Below, one piece after another: positions 28,674 to 37,365 of a stretch of DNA of 64,000 nucleotides. The position numbers were made by a program, and so were the translations under genes. This DNA is from an uncultured Sphingomonas sp. GTDB taxonomy: Bacteria > Pseudomonadota > Alphaproteobacteria > Sphingomonadales > Sphingomonadaceae. The first letter of the stretch is position 1. Each line of letters begins with the position of its first letter. The stretch is from positions 32,378 to 96,377 of the forward strand of contig NZ_CAKTFO010000009.1 in assembly GCF_934560975.1 (NCBI RefSeq), in the 5' to 3' direction. The notes beneath the pieces were generated by a model. That model searched no databases. It was not told the DNA's origin and saw only the letters and a program-made list of their open reading frames with translations.

Positions 28674-29810
28674 TCACTGCATACCCATATGATAGGGCAA
28701 GTCGATAATCACGGCGAAACCGTCTGGCCCAGCCTGGGTCTCAAAGCGATGGTCACTGCCATATGCTTGCGCCAGACGGTCCCGCGTATTCGCCAAGCCG
28801 ACTCCAGTGGACGAAACACCCGCCCCGTCGATCGGCCGCGTCGCCTCCCCTGGTCCAGTATCTCTGACCGTGATGTGAACGCGATTGCCCGCGCGGGCCA
28901 CGGCAATGTCGATGTCGGCCCCCTCTTCCTTGGGCGTCACCGCATATTTGATCGCGTTTTCCACCAGGGGTTGCAGCAGCAGCGACGGGATCATCGCACC
29001 GGCGGCGGCGGGATCGATGTCGAAGCGGGTGCGCAGCCGATCCTCGAACCGCATCTTCTCGATGTCGAGATACAGTTTCAGCGTGTCGATTTCCTGCGCC
29101 ACCGCCACCTCGCCCTCCGGCTCGCTCACCAGGGTGTAACGGAGAAAGGAGGACAGCCGCGACAGCATCGCATTGGCTCGCTCGGTCTGCTTCAGCAGCA
29201 CCAGCGTGGAGATGGAGTTGAGCGTGTTAAACAGGAAATGCGGGTTGAGCTGGTAACGCAGCATCGCCAGCTGCGCCGACGACGCCTGGCTGCCCAGCCG
29301 CAGCAGCTGGTCGCGTTGCTCTTCAACCAGGATGTAGAAGTTGATGCCGTAATATAACGCTGACCACGCCGACAGCAGCGAGAAATCGAGCAGGATCGCC
29401 GACAGGTACTGGATCCCCTCCGGCATCGGCCCCGTGCGGTAGAAGGTGGCGTGCGCCCAGGTCTCGATCGAGGAGAAGACGGCGGAGGCCAGCCCAAGGA
29501 TCAGGATCGACGCGGTCCAGGTGACGATCGGCCGCATCCGGAACAGGCGGCGATAGGCGGCGGACATCAGCAGGGTCAGCGAATAACCGGTCGCGGTAGT
29601 CAGCGCAGTGGGCAGGATGAACAGCCAGCCCATGGCATTGGCGATCCCGCCCAGCGAACGCAGCACAAAATAGCCAGCCCAGCCGGCGGACTGGAGCGTC
29701 CAGAAAGCGCGGTTCTTGTCTTCAAAGAACGGGCGCTGGCTTAACAATCGGGCCGGCATGCCATGGCCCCATACCCGAAGCTTTGCGGCGCTGCCAACCA
29801 CTCGGCTCAT
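28674..29810 (-). CDS. LytS/YehU-type membrane sensor histidine kinase
   Basis: A 378-residue kinase. Four hydrophobic segments span residues 40-160. A His_kinase domain then begins at QLAMLRYQLNPHFLFNTLNS, with the phosphoacceptor about His191. The C-terminal ATPase domain contains LLLQPLVENAIKYAV (N box), DTGPG and GVGLANTRDRL. No extracellular sensor domain is evident, so the signal is probably sensed in the membrane. A shorter start at ATG 29759 would remove 17 residues and begin at MPARLL; the choice is open. It is upstream of its LytTR partner. Confidence 0.92.
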   Translation of the reverse strand: MSRVVGSAAKLRVWGHGMPARLLSQRPFFEDKNRAFWTLQSAGWAGYFVLRSLGGIANAMGWLFILPTALTTATGYSLTLLMSAAYRRLFRMRPIVTWTASILILGLASAVFSSIETWAHATFYRTGPMPEGIQYLSAILLDFSLLSAWSALYYGINFYILVEEQRDQLLRLGSQASSAQLAMLRYQLNPHFLFNTLNSISTLVLLKQTERANAMLSRLSSFLRYTLVSEPEGEVAVAQEIDTLKLYLDIEKMRFEDRLRTRFDIDPAAAGAMIPSLLLQPLVENAIKYAVTPKEEGADIDIAVARAGNRVHITVRDTGPGEATRPIDGAGVSSTGVGLANTRDRLAQAYGSDHRFETQAGPDGFAVIIDLPYHMGMQ

Positions 29811-29961
29811 CGCACCATGCGCATCTCTTGCCCACCAGCCACGTTAACGCGCGATAAACGGTCGATTTCCGGGGCGTTCATCCGGCCTGTGGCACAAACA
29901 CCGCCATGTGGAGGACGGTTCGCGCAGGTGAACACAGGGCCACAGCGTATTGGAGGTCGTG

Positions 29962-30336
29962 ATGCGTAAGTTGATTGCAACATCGGCGGCAGGGTTGGCC
30001 ATCGCGGCCAGCATGCTCGCGGTGGCGGCGCCGTCGGAGGCGCGGCCTTATTACCGGCATCATCGCGGCGGCGGCAACGATGCGGCGATCGCATTGGGCG
30101 CGGGCGTGCTGGGCCTGGCGGCGGGTGCGGCGATCGCCTCGCGGCCGGGTTACGACACCTATTACGACGCGCCTGGCTATTATGCCGCGCCGCCGCCGGT
30201 TTACTATGCGCCGCCGCCCCCGCCGCCGGTCGCTTATGGCTACGGCTATTATGGCGCGCCGCGTTACGGATATTATGGTGGTTACGGCCGGGGTTATGGC
30301 GGTCCGCGCCACTATCGCCCTTATCGCGGCTGGTAG
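29962..30336 (+). CDS. Secreted Tyr/Gly/Pro-rich protein
   Basis: A 124-residue protein. The signal peptide (MRKLIATSAAGLAIAASM, ending AAPSEA) is followed by a glycine-rich hydrophobic patch (AIALGAGVLGLAAGAAIA). A C-terminal half made of YY, PPP, GY and GYGGPR repeats completes it. The middle segment resembles a glycine-zipper membrane-inserting element. ATG 29962 has GGAGG five bases upstream; the GTG at 29950 has none. A long hairpin follows the stop. Function unknown; surface or periplasmic location is inferred from the leader. Confidence 0.7.
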   Translation: MRKLIATSAAGLAIAASMLAVAAPSEARPYYRHHRGGGNDAAIALGAGVLGLAAGAAIASRPGYDTYYDAPGYYAAPPPVYYAPPPPPPVAYGYGYYGAPRYGYYGGYGRGYGGPRHYRPYRGW

Positions 30337-30353
30337 GTAGCAGAGTGATCGAA

Positions 30354-30386
30354 GAAGGGAGCGACGGAGCGATCCGTCGCCCCTTC
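30354..30386. terminator. Long bidirectional hairpin between a secreted-protein gene and tRNA-Leu
   Basis: GAAGGG and GCGACGGA (with one bulged A at 30360) pair with TCCGTCGC and CCCTTC around a GCGA tetraloop: 14 pairs. It lies 17 bases after the stop at 30336 and 11 bases beyond the tRNA-Leu 3-prime end on the other strand, so it could serve both. There is no T-run on either side. Confidence 0.55.
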
Positions 30387-30397
30387 GCCGATCCAGA

Positions 30398-30482
30398 TGG
30401 TGCGGGTGGTCGGGCTCGAACCGACACTCCTTGCGGAACCGGATTTTGAGTCCGGCGCGTCTACCAGTTTCACCACACCCGC
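30398..30482 (-). tRNA. tRNA-Leu (CAA)
   Basis: An 85-base class II tRNA on the minus strand. Acceptor GCGGGTG/CACCCGC, D-loop with AAACTGGTAGAC, anticodon loop CTCAAAA (CAA), a long variable arm (GTTCCGCAAGGAGT) and T-loop GGTTCGAGCCC. The discriminator is A and CCA is encoded. It reads UUG leucine codons. Confidence 0.95.
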
Positions 30483-30561
30483 ACTGCGGGGACGCCGTTA
30501 CCGCAACGCGAAGGCTTGGTCCAGCCTTCCGCCGCAACAAGGCGTCTGCTAGCCGCCGCAC

Positions 30562-30966
30562 ATGGCCAAGATCGACGATATACGCGACGAATATGAGTCT
30601 CTGGAGGCGGACGACCGCTACCGCCTGCTGATCGATCTCGGGCGCGCGTTGGATCCCATGCCGAAGCCGTTGAAGACGGACGCCACTCTGGTGCGCGGCT
30701 GTTCCGCCTCCGTCTGGGTCTATCCGACTCGGCAGGACGATGGCCGGCTGCACTTCCTGGCGGACAGCAACGCCGCCATTACCAAGGGCATCATCGCCCT
30801 GGTCCTGCTGACGGTGCAGGACCGGACGCCGGGCGAGATCGTGGGGACCGACATCGAAGGCGCGCTCGCGCCGTTCGATCTCGGCCGTCAGCTCAGCTCC
30901 AACCGGACGCAGGGCATTCCCAACATGATCGCGCTGATCCGGGAAACAGCCGCGCGATTCGCCTAG
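30562..30966 (+). CDS. sufE: SufE-family sulfur acceptor
   Basis: A 134-residue protein that accepts persulfide sulfur from the cysteine desulfurase SufS for Fe-S assembly. The acceptor cysteine is Cys47 in LVRGCSASVWV, and the fold markers ALDPMPKPLKTD, ADSNAAITKGIIALVL and LSSNRTQGIPNMI are present. No suf operon is nearby, so it is an isolated sufE as in many alphaproteobacteria. The ATG at 30562 starts the usual MxKIDDIxDEY N-terminus. Confidence 0.95.
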   Translation: MAKIDDIRDEYESLEADDRYRLLIDLGRALDPMPKPLKTDATLVRGCSASVWVYPTRQDDGRLHFLADSNAAITKGIIALVLLTVQDRTPGEIVGTDIEGALAPFDLGRQLSSNRTQGIPNMIALIRETAARFA

Positions 30967-31027
30967 AGCGATTCGCAACCGGGGAGCATTGCTGCCCGTC
31001 AGAGCGATCGGAAGCCGCTCCGGACGG

Positions 31028-31354
31028 TCACTCCGCCGCGATGGCGGAGGGCCTGGTCAGCCCTAGTCGTTGCTCCACCACATCCACCGGCGTGCCGGCG
31101 CTGACGATCAGCCAGTCGCGCGAGCGGGCGGCGTCCACGACCACCACCGCGTTCTTGGGGCAGACCTTGAGGCAGCCGACCTGGATCACGCCCAGTTCGG
31201 CCTTGCGGCCCTTGCCCTTGCCGCCGCGCTTGCCCAGCAGCTTGGACAGGCGCGTGTCGCCGTCCGGGCCGAAGCCCGTCTTGCGCAATTTCTTCTCGCA
31301 TTTTCCGCAGATCAGGATCGTGCCGCGCCACTGCGCCTTGACGGTTCGGATCAC
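31028..31354 (-). CDS. Thioredoxin-like [2Fe-2S] ferredoxin
   Basis: A 108-residue protein of the (2Fe-2S) ferredoxin-like type. A CGKC pair (residues 16-19) and a second pair in VGCLKVCPKNAVVV match the CxxC...CxxxCP arrangement that binds a [2Fe-2S] cluster. A basic GKRGGKGKGRK loop lies between them. The GTG start overlaps the stop of the J-domain gene by four bases (GTGA), so the two are co-translated. Electron partner unknown. Confidence 0.8.
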   Translation of the reverse strand: MIRTVKAQWRGTILICGKCEKKLRKTGFGPDGDTRLSKLLGKRGGKGKGRKAELGVIQVGCLKVCPKNAVVVVDAARSRDWLIVSAGTPVDVVEQRLGLTRPSAIAAE

Positions 31355-31878
31355 GCCGCGCGCCGCTCCTCGGCCGCGCGCAGCACCTCCCACGCGGTCT
31401 GCACCGCCCGAAAGCGATCGGCAGCCACGGCATCGCCCGGCCTGACGTCGGGATGGTTGACCTTGGCGAGCCTGCGCCACGCCGCCTTGATGTCGTCGAA
31501 GCTGGCGTCGCTCTCCAGCTCCAGCACCTCCAGCGCGCGCATCTCGTCGCGCGAGCGGGTACCGTCGCCCGCCCCGCCCCAGCCATAATGCGACGCTTCG
31601 GCATAGCCCGACGCATCGCGCCGCTCGCCCGCCTCGCGCGCGGCCGCTTCCTCGGCGGACAGGCCCTCGAAGTAATTCCAGCCGCGATTATACTCCGCGG
31701 CATGTTCCTCGCAGAAATACCAGCGGTCGGGGCTGTTGGGGGATTTCGGCGCGGGGCAGTTGCCGGGCCGATCGCAGCCGTGGCGGTCGCACATGCGCAC
31801 CTGCGTCGTGCCGCGCTCGCTGCCATAAGCCCGCCAGCGGGGAAACCCCCAGTCATTGGATCGTGTCGAACGCGCCAT
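31351..31878 (-). CDS. J-domain protein with N-terminal Cys/His cluster
   Basis: A 175-residue DnaJ-type co-chaperone. The C-terminal J domain (about 112-175) reads ALEVLELESDASFDDIKAAW, with the essential HPD in KVNHPDVRPGD. The N-terminal half holds CDRHGCDRPGNCPAP and YFCEEHAAEYN, a probable zinc-binding cluster, followed by NRGWNYFEGLSAEE. The inverted order (J domain last) and this Cys/His block mark an alphaproteobacterial subfamily whose client is unknown. It should stimulate DnaK ATPase. Coupled to the downstream [2Fe-2S] protein. Confidence 0.85.
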   Translation of the reverse strand: MARSTRSNDWGFPRWRAYGSERGTTQVRMCDRHGCDRPGNCPAPKSPNSPDRWYFCEEHAAEYNRGWNYFEGLSAEEAAAREAGERRDASGYAEASHYGWGGAGDGTRSRDEMRALEVLELESDASFDDIKAAWRRLAKVNHPDVRPGDAVAADRFRAVQTAWEVLRAAEERRAA

Positions 31879-31923
31879 GGACGCTACATAGGACGCGGCC
31901 GACGAAACGCCATAAGCGGGTGA

Positions 31924-33846
31924 TCAGCCAGGCAAGCGAAACCGGACGGTCAGCCCCATTCCGCCGCAGCCTAACTCGCCGGCGGGGCGATAGGTCTGCG
32001 TATAGCGGGCACCCTCCATGGCGTTGACGACGGTGGAGCCGAACACGAATGGGGGATAGGCCATCACCGCGCGCCGATTGGCGGTGCGACCATCGGGCAG
32101 GATGTCGAATTCCGTGCGGATCCACCCGGTCATGCCCCAGTCCGCCACGGCGCGGGGATAGGTGCTCGATCCCATGTTCGCGGATTGCAGGGACGGCTTG
32201 GCATCCACCAGCGAACATTGTTCCTCGCTCAGACCGGTGGCGGCAAAGGTAGCGCGGGCCTCCTCCAGCTTGCCCAGTTGGACCTGCACCGATGCCAGTC
32301 GCGCGCCCGCGGCGACCCGCAGCGGATGGTTCCTGGGCAAGCGCGTATCGTCCAGAACGGTTGTCAGCAGGCGGGCGGCGCTTGCAGGATCGCTTCCGGC
32401 ATCATCGTCCGCCACCAGCAAACCGACAACCGCGGATGAGACCGGATCGGCCTGCACATCGGGACGGACCAGCAACGCCCGCATCGCCATGCTGAATTGC
32501 TTTGCTGAACGGCGGCTGACGGCTTGAGCCATCGCGGCGTTCATCCTGACCATCGTCTGGACAGCCACCGGCGCCTTCTCCTCCTCGGCCACCACAATGG
32601 CGCGCGCCGCAGCATCCTGACGATCGGCATTACTCACCAGACCGCTCGTACTTAAAGCGATCAGAAAAGGGAGTGTCGCGATGGAGCTTTGCGCCTCGCG
32701 CCGCGAAAGTTCCGTCTTCAGCATGGCGGCGCTGGCGGTACCTAAAGCGAATGAAAGAGGCTCAACCCCACGTTCCTGCATCCAGGCGCCGTAAACATCG
32801 TGCAACGACGCTTCCACGGACGGACGCTGTCCTTCGATCGAGCAGCGCATCTCGACTCTCGTAACGGCACGGTAGAAGGCGGGAACAGCCTTGATGTCGT
32901 CGGGCCGCCATCCCCACTGCCGGACCGAACGGACGAACTCCAACGTCTGCGGCCCCGGATGCGAGGCGTAAACGGGATTGGCGAAGGCAACCGATCCGTC
33001 ATCCGCCACGCCGAACTCCACCACCACCACATCTTCGGGGCGCAGATCCCCGCCGCATTGCGGCAGATCGAAGCGCGACGGCACTTCGAACGCGCTGGCG
33101 CCCATCCGTCCGGCCCCTGTCATGCCCAGCAACTCGCGCGCCCGCTCCTCGCGCTTGGTCAGCAGATAGACCATGGCGAGGTCGGAGCGGACTACCACAT
33201 CGTTGATGTCTGTTCGCTCTGTAACGCCACCAAGGAGGGACAGCGCCGCTTCCAGTTCGGTCGTCGCCCCTTTAAGGTCACCCCGGTTCAGCAGCACACG
33301 GCCTTTTATGTCATGAGCGTGAGCGCCCACCGCCTTGTCGGCTCCTGCCAACCGTGCCGCCTCCTCCACGTAACGCAAGGCGGCATCATTGTCGGTGAAC
33401 ATGGTCACCTGCACCAACCGGAACAACAATCTACGCCTGGCTGGAGCGTCCTCGGTTTCCGCCAGCGCCGACTCCAGCAACGTGCGCGCCTCGACATAGT
33501 CGTACGTGTCGGCGGCCGCCTGGCTGAGCAGCAGGAACGCCGTCGCACGATCCGTCGAAAGGCTCGGATCGCTGGCCGGGGACTGCTTCAAACCCTGGCG
33601 GAGCAGGCCGGCCGCGTCCTCCGTGCGCTTCAGCATGGCGAGCGCCTGGCCCTCGCGCAGCATCGCGATGCCCTGGGTGCGGGCACTCATCCCCTTGCGC
33701 TGGCCGATAGCGTGGAAGCCGGCGGCGGCCTCCTCGAACCGACCGGCGTTCAGCGCGGTGCTGGCCTGTTCGAACTGCGCCTGAAGACTCGGCGCACCAG
33801 TCGGCGCGGCGACCTCGGCCGCCAGCGCGATCAACAGCGGAACCAT
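31924..33846 (-). CDS. Secreted TPR protein with TonB-like C-terminal domains
   Basis: About 640 residues. The N-terminus (MVPLLIALAAEVAAPTGAP) resembles a short signal peptide. Helical repeats from about 25 to 240 have the TPR look (ALNAGRFEEAAAGFHAIG, LAMVYLLTKREERARELLG). A central part (VVVEFGVADDGSVAFANPV) and the extreme C-terminus (IRTEFDILPDGRTANRRAV) read like TonB_C beta units, here perhaps two copies. Between them is a further helical stretch. ATG 33846 has GGGGAA upstream. It lies about 50 bases after RNase P RNA on the same strand. Function unknown; envelope-associated by inference. Confidence 0.7.
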   Translation of the reverse strand: MVPLLIALAAEVAAPTGAPSLQAQFEQASTALNAGRFEEAAAGFHAIGQRKGMSARTQGIAMLREGQALAMLKRTEDAAGLLRQGLKQSPASDPSLSTDRATAFLLLSQAAADTYDYVEARTLLESALAETEDAPARRRLLFRLVQVTMFTDNDAALRYVEEAARLAGADKAVGAHAHDIKGRVLLNRGDLKGATTELEAALSLLGGVTERTDINDVVVRSDLAMVYLLTKREERARELLGMTGAGRMGASAFEVPSRFDLPQCGGDLRPEDVVVVEFGVADDGSVAFANPVYASHPGPQTLEFVRSVRQWGWRPDDIKAVPAFYRAVTRVEMRCSIEGQRPSVEASLHDVYGAWMQERGVEPLSFALGTASAAMLKTELSRREAQSSIATLPFLIALSTSGLVSNADRQDAAARAIVVAEEEKAPVAVQTMVRMNAAMAQAVSRRSAKQFSMAMRALLVRPDVQADPVSSAVVGLLVADDDAGSDPASAARLLTTVLDDTRLPRNHPLRVAAGARLASVQVQLGKLEEARATFAATGLSEEQCSLVDAKPSLQSANMGSSTYPRAVADWGMTGWIRTEFDILPDGRTANRRAVMAYPPFVFGSTVVNAMEGARYTQTYRPAGELGCGGMGLTVRFRLPG

Positions 33847-33896
33847 GAACTTCCCCTCTTCCCCTGCCCGCAGACAATCAGAAACGGAGGGGAAAT

Positions 33897-34292
33897 GCCA
33901 GAGGGTCTGTAAGCCGGGTTCTGTCCACCCCGAATGGGGATAGGCGACCATTCCTCTAGGGCGACGTTTGCACGCCGCCTCAAGCAACCAACCCGGACGA
34001 CGGGGCCGAGCCAGCCCATATGCCGTCCCTACTCGGTCTTGCTCCCGGTGGGGTTTGCCGTGCCGCCGCCGTTGCCGGAAGCGCGGTGCGCTCTTGCCGC
34101 ACCCTTTCGCCCTTGCCCGGACCCTCGCTTTCGCGGGGGCAGCCGGGCGGTCTGCTTTCTGTTGCACTGTCCCTGAACGCGCCGTCGCCAGCGCGCCCGC
34201 CGGGCGTTACCCGGCACCGTTACTCTGTGGAGCCCGGACTTTCCTCCCGCACAAGGTTACCCCTATGCCGGCGGCCGCCCGACCCTCTGGCC
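33897..34292 (-). ncRNA. rnpB: RNase P RNA (bacterial class A)
   Basis: The catalytic RNA that trims tRNA precursors. The terminal P1 helix is explicit: GCCAGAGGGTC at the 5-prime end pairs with GACCCTCTGGC at the 3-prime end. The universally conserved segments GAGGAAAGTCCGGGCTCC and ACAGAACCCGGCTTACAGAC are present, as is GGTAACGCCCGG. Length of about 396 bases is typical of class A in alphaproteobacteria. A promoter is seen at 34298-34326. Confidence 0.95.
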
Positions 34293-34297
34293 AGGGC

Positions 34298-34326
34298 CGC
34301 ATAGCAGCGGAAATCCGGAAAGTCAG
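34298..34326 (-). promoter_or_regulatory. Promoter of rnpB
   Basis: On the minus strand CTGACT (34321-34326), 17 bases and TATGCG (34298-34303) precede the RNA 5-prime end by about six bases. The -35 element overlaps the stop codon of the AmpD-like amidase gene, so rnpB is promoted from within its upstream neighbour. Confidence 0.55.
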
Positions 34327-35036
34327 CCCGCGCGTTGCCGCGCTTCCGCCCCCTTGTCCCCGCCGGTCAGAAGGGACAGCAGGACGGCGCGGCACTCACC
34401 GTCGATGATGCCGTCCACCGTCCCCGGGCGGAACCTGCGCTGAAAGGCGCGCACCGCCGCCTGGCCGTCGATCACGTCATAGCCGAACCGCTCCAGCGCC
34501 AGCAGGAAGCCGCCATCGGTCCAGTGCGGATCGGTCAGGTATCGGCGCGGGCGGGGCAGCGCCAGGCGAAGTCGCGCCAGCCTTTCCCAATCGAACAATT
34601 CGCCCGGATCGGTCTTGCGCGCCGGCGCCACGTCCGAATGGCCGACGATGTTGCCGCGGGTGATGTGGTGCCGGTCAACCAGATCCTTCATCAGCGGCAG
34701 CAAGGCGCTCATCTGCGGCTCGGCAAAGGGACGATAGCCGAATTCGTGACCAGGATTGACCAGCTCGATCCCGATCGAGGCCGAATTCACGTCGTCGATG
34801 CCGCGCCAATGCGCCTTGCCGGCGTGCCAAGCGCGCTTGTTCTCCGCTACCAGGCGCAGCACCTGCCCATCCTCTGCGATCAGGTAATGGCTCGAAACCT
34901 TGGCGGCTGGGTCGGTCAGCCGCTGGATGGCGGAAGCCGCATCGGTCATGCCGGTATAATGCAGCACGATGATGCTGACGGGCAGCACCCGATCGTCAAA
35001 GTTCGGCGAAGGGCAGTCCAGGATAGCGTCGCTCAT
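34323..35036 (-). CDS. AmpD-like N-acetylmuramoyl-L-alanine amidase
   Basis: A 237-residue zinc amidase (Amidase_2). The zinc site is VLHYTGM (His) together with HSDVAPARKTDPGELFDW (His and Asp). A C-terminal peptidoglycan-binding domain occupies about 175-225 (AVRAFQRRFRPGTVDG). There is no signal peptide, so it should act in the cytosol on imported anhydro-muropeptides, the AmpD step of recycling. AmiD-type enzymes have the same domain order but are lipoproteins. ampG lies 27 kb to the left. The 3-prime end carries the rnpB promoter. Confidence 0.88.
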   Translation of the reverse strand: MSDAILDCPSPNFDDRVLPVSIIVLHYTGMTDAASAIQRLTDPAAKVSSHYLIAEDGQVLRLVAENKRAWHAGKAHWRGIDDVNSASIGIELVNPGHEFGYRPFAEPQMSALLPLMKDLVDRHHITRGNIVGHSDVAPARKTDPGELFDWERLARLRLALPRPRRYLTDPHWTDGGFLLALERFGYDVIDGQAAVRAFQRRFRPGTVDGIIDGECRAVLLSLLTGGDKGAEARQRAG

Positions 35037-35066
35037 GCACCGGAGGGCATAGCCTCGTCCCCGGGT

Positions 35067-35894
35067 TCAGCGCCAGCCCTGGCGTGCAGGCCGGTACATG
35101 CCGCGCAGGTCCGGATGGGGCTCGAACGCCTCCGTATGGCCCATCACCGTCTCACCAGCGCCCAGGACCAGCACGCCATCGGGCGCGATCGCGCTTGCCA
35201 GGCGATCGAGCACCTGCCGCTTACGTTCCGCGCTGAAGTAGAGGAGGACGTTGCGGCAGAGGATCATGTCGAACCGGCCCGGCGGCGGCGCGTCCAGCAG
35301 ATTGTGCACCATGAAACCCAGCCGCGCCTGACCCTGCGGGCGAATGCGCCAGTGTTCGCCATCCTGGTCGAAGCGGGCCAGCAATTCGGTGATCGGCAGG
35401 CCGCGCTGGATCTCCATCTGGCTGTAGAGCCCCTGCCGCGCCTGCTGCACCGCCTGCGGCGACACGTCGCTGCCAAGGATGTCGATCGACCAGCCGGCCC
35501 ACTGCGTCTCCTGCGCCGCCAGCAGCAGGCCCAGCGAATATGGCTCCTGCCCGGTGGAACAGCCGGCCGACCAGATCCGCAGCCGCCGCGCATCGCTGCG
35601 GCTTCCGGCCATGGCGGGCAGGACGTCGCCGGCGATGGCCTTGAACACGGCCAGGTCGCGGTAGAAGCTCGTCTCATGGTTCAGCAGCGCCTCGACCACC
35701 GCTTCGCGCAGCGTCGCCGACCCGTTCTGCGCCACCATGGCGGCCAGCATGTCCAGGCTGTGGATGTTGTGGTCCTTCATCACCGGGTGCAGCGCCGTCT
35801 CCAGCCGCCAGCGGCGGGCGGAGGCAAGCTGCTGCCCGGTGACCTGTTCCAGCAGGCCCGACAAGGATCGGGCGGCGAGCGGCGTCAGGTCCAT
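35067..35894 (-). CDS. cheR: Chemotaxis protein methyltransferase CheR
   Basis: A 275-residue SAM-dependent enzyme that methylates glutamates on chemoreceptors. N-terminal helical domain, then ALLNHETSFYRDLAVFK, the SAM-site segment RIWSAGCSTGQEPYSLGLL, SDVSPQAVQQARQGLY and FDMILCRNVLLYFS. Length and motif order are standard. ATG 35894 overlaps the last ten bases of cheB. Last gene of the cheA-W-Y-B-R series; no receptor gene occurs in the window. Confidence 0.95.
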   Translation of the reverse strand: MDLTPLAARSLSGLLEQVTGQQLASARRWRLETALHPVMKDHNIHSLDMLAAMVAQNGSATLREAVVEALLNHETSFYRDLAVFKAIAGDVLPAMAGSRSDARRLRIWSAGCSTGQEPYSLGLLLAAQETQWAGWSIDILGSDVSPQAVQQARQGLYSQMEIQRGLPITELLARFDQDGEHWRIRPQGQARLGFMVHNLLDAPPPGRFDMILCRNVLLYFSAERKRQVLDRLASAIAPDGVLVLGAGETVMGHTEAFEPHPDLRGMYRPARQGWR

Positions 35895-36958
35895 TGGCCG
35901 GTGCCCGCATTCCATTCGGCCAACCGGCGCGCCAACTCACCCGGATGCGCGACGAGGCGCGCCAGGCCGGCATTGGTGACCGCGCCGGGCATGCCCCACA
36001 CGACCGAACTCTCCTGATCCTGCGCAAGGATGGTGCCGCCATGCTCGACCAAGGCCGCCGCGCCGACCGCCCCGTCCTTGCCCATGCCGCTCAGCACCAC
36101 GCCGACCGCCGCCGGACCGTACAGCGCAGCGATGGAGGCGAACATCGGATCCACCGATGGCAGGCAACCCGATGCCGACCGCTTCCGCTCCAGCCTGACG
36201 TGGATCACCGTTCCCGTCCTGACCAATGTCAGGTGCGCGTCGCCGGGCGCCAGCAGCAGCTCGCCCGGGATCGGTTGCAGGCCCGGCGCCGCCACCCGCG
36301 TGCGCCGCCCGGCGATCTCGGTCAGCTGCGACGCAAAGATCTCGGTAAAGGGCGCGGGCAAATGCTGGGTCACCAGGATTGGCGCGTTGAAGGTCCGGGG
36401 CAGGCCCGCGAAAAAGGTGGCAAGGGCATGCACCCCGCCCGTGGAGCTACCGATGGCGACGCACTCCACCCGCGCGCTCCTGCCGCTGTCCAGCACGCAG
36501 GCGCGTTGCACCGGCAGCCGGGCGGGCGGCATGCTGGCTGGGCGGGCGATGCGCCGCAGCTTGTCCACCAGATCCTTGGCGAATCCGGTGGTGAAGGCCG
36601 CCGCATTCGGCTTGAGCAGCGTGTCGGCCGCGCCCGCCCGCAATGCGCTGAGGCTGGCGGAGGCGCCGTCGGCGCAGGCGGAGGAGACGATCAGCACCCG
36701 CGCGCCATGGCTCTGCGCGATCAGGCCCGGCAATGCGGTGAGGCCGTCCACGCCCGGCATCTCCAGGTCGAGCAGGATGATGTCGACGCGTGTGTCTTCC
36801 AAAATGCGCAGGGCGGCAGGCGCGCTGCCGGCGCAGGCCACCACCTGCACATCCTCATGCTCACCGAGCAGGCGCGACAGCACCGCGCGGGCGACTACCG
36901 AATCGTCCACGATCAGGACGCGGATCGGCGCCTCCTCACGCGGATCAGGCGCCCGCAT
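35885..36958 (-). CDS. cheB: Chemotaxis response regulator / protein-glutamate methylesterase CheB
   Basis: A 357-residue two-domain protein. The receiver (about 10-130) has DDS, phosphoacceptor Asp64 in LLDLEMPG, and LLKPN. The C-terminal methylesterase carries the catalytic Ser171/172 of AIGSSTGGVHAL, His199 of VTQHLP and Asp295 of GMGKDGAVG. It removes methyl groups from receptors once phosphorylated by CheA. ATG 36958 has no clear Shine-Dalgarno; the longer frame upstream belongs to cheY in another frame. Overlaps cheR by ten bases. Confidence 0.95.
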   Translation of the reverse strand: MRAPDPREEAPIRVLIVDDSVVARAVLSRLLGEHEDVQVVACAGSAPAALRILEDTRVDIILLDLEMPGVDGLTALPGLIAQSHGARVLIVSSACADGASASLSALRAGAADTLLKPNAAAFTTGFAKDLVDKLRRIARPASMPPARLPVQRACVLDSGRSARVECVAIGSSTGGVHALATFFAGLPRTFNAPILVTQHLPAPFTEIFASQLTEIAGRRTRVAAPGLQPIPGELLLAPGDAHLTLVRTGTVIHVRLERKRSASGCLPSVDPMFASIAALYGPAAVGVVLSGMGKDGAVGAAALVEHGGTILAQDQESSVVWGMPGAVTNAGLARLVAHPGELARRLAEWNAGTGQWT

Positions 36959-36999
36959 CGATGGGGATGGCGAAACGTGAAGCACGGCGCGGGCCGGGT

Positions 37000-37365
37000 T
37001 CAGGCCAGACCGACGATCTGGAGCTTGCTCTGCAGGGTTTCCCGGTCGAACGGCTTCATCACATATTCGTCGGCGCCGGCATCGATCGCGGCACGGATAT
37101 GGCCCATGCCGTTTTCGGTGGTGCAGAACACGATCTTGGGCCGATGCGGCAGATCGGTTTCGCCCAGCACGCGCAGGAACTCGATCCCGCTCATCACCGG
37201 CATGTTCCAGTCGAGCAGGATCACGTCGGGTACGGCGGTCTTGCAATGGGTCAGCGCTTCCTGACCGTCGGCTGCCTCGTCCACCGCGAAATCGAGTTTC
37301 TCAAGGATATGGCGGGCGACCTTGCGGATGACCTTGGAGTCATCGACCACCAAACAGCTCTTCAT
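37000..37365 (-). CDS. cheY: CheY-type single-domain response regulator
   Basis: A 121-residue receiver. Acidic pair VVDDSKVIRKVA, phosphoacceptor Asp52 in LLDWNMPVMSG, the Thr in FCTTENG and Lys in YVMKPFDR. It would carry the phosphate from CheA to the flagellar or other motor. ATG 37365 has GAGG upstream. Position between cheW and cheB supports a chemotaxis role; no motility genes are visible in the window, so the output machine is unknown. Confidence 0.93.
   Translation of the reverse strand: MKSCLVVDDSKVIRKVARHILEKLDFAVDEAADGQEALTHCKTAVPDVILLDWNMPVMSGIEFLRVLGETDLPHRPKIVFCTTENGMGHIRAAIDAGADEYVMKPFDRETLQSKLQIVGLA

Noticed and set aside
34335..36017. Long open frame (about 560 codons) on the plus strand across the amidase and cheR genes
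   Set aside because: It is antisense to two recognised genes, has low-complexity Arg/Gln/His-rich content and no domain or ribosome site. High GC in third positions makes such mirrored frames common here.
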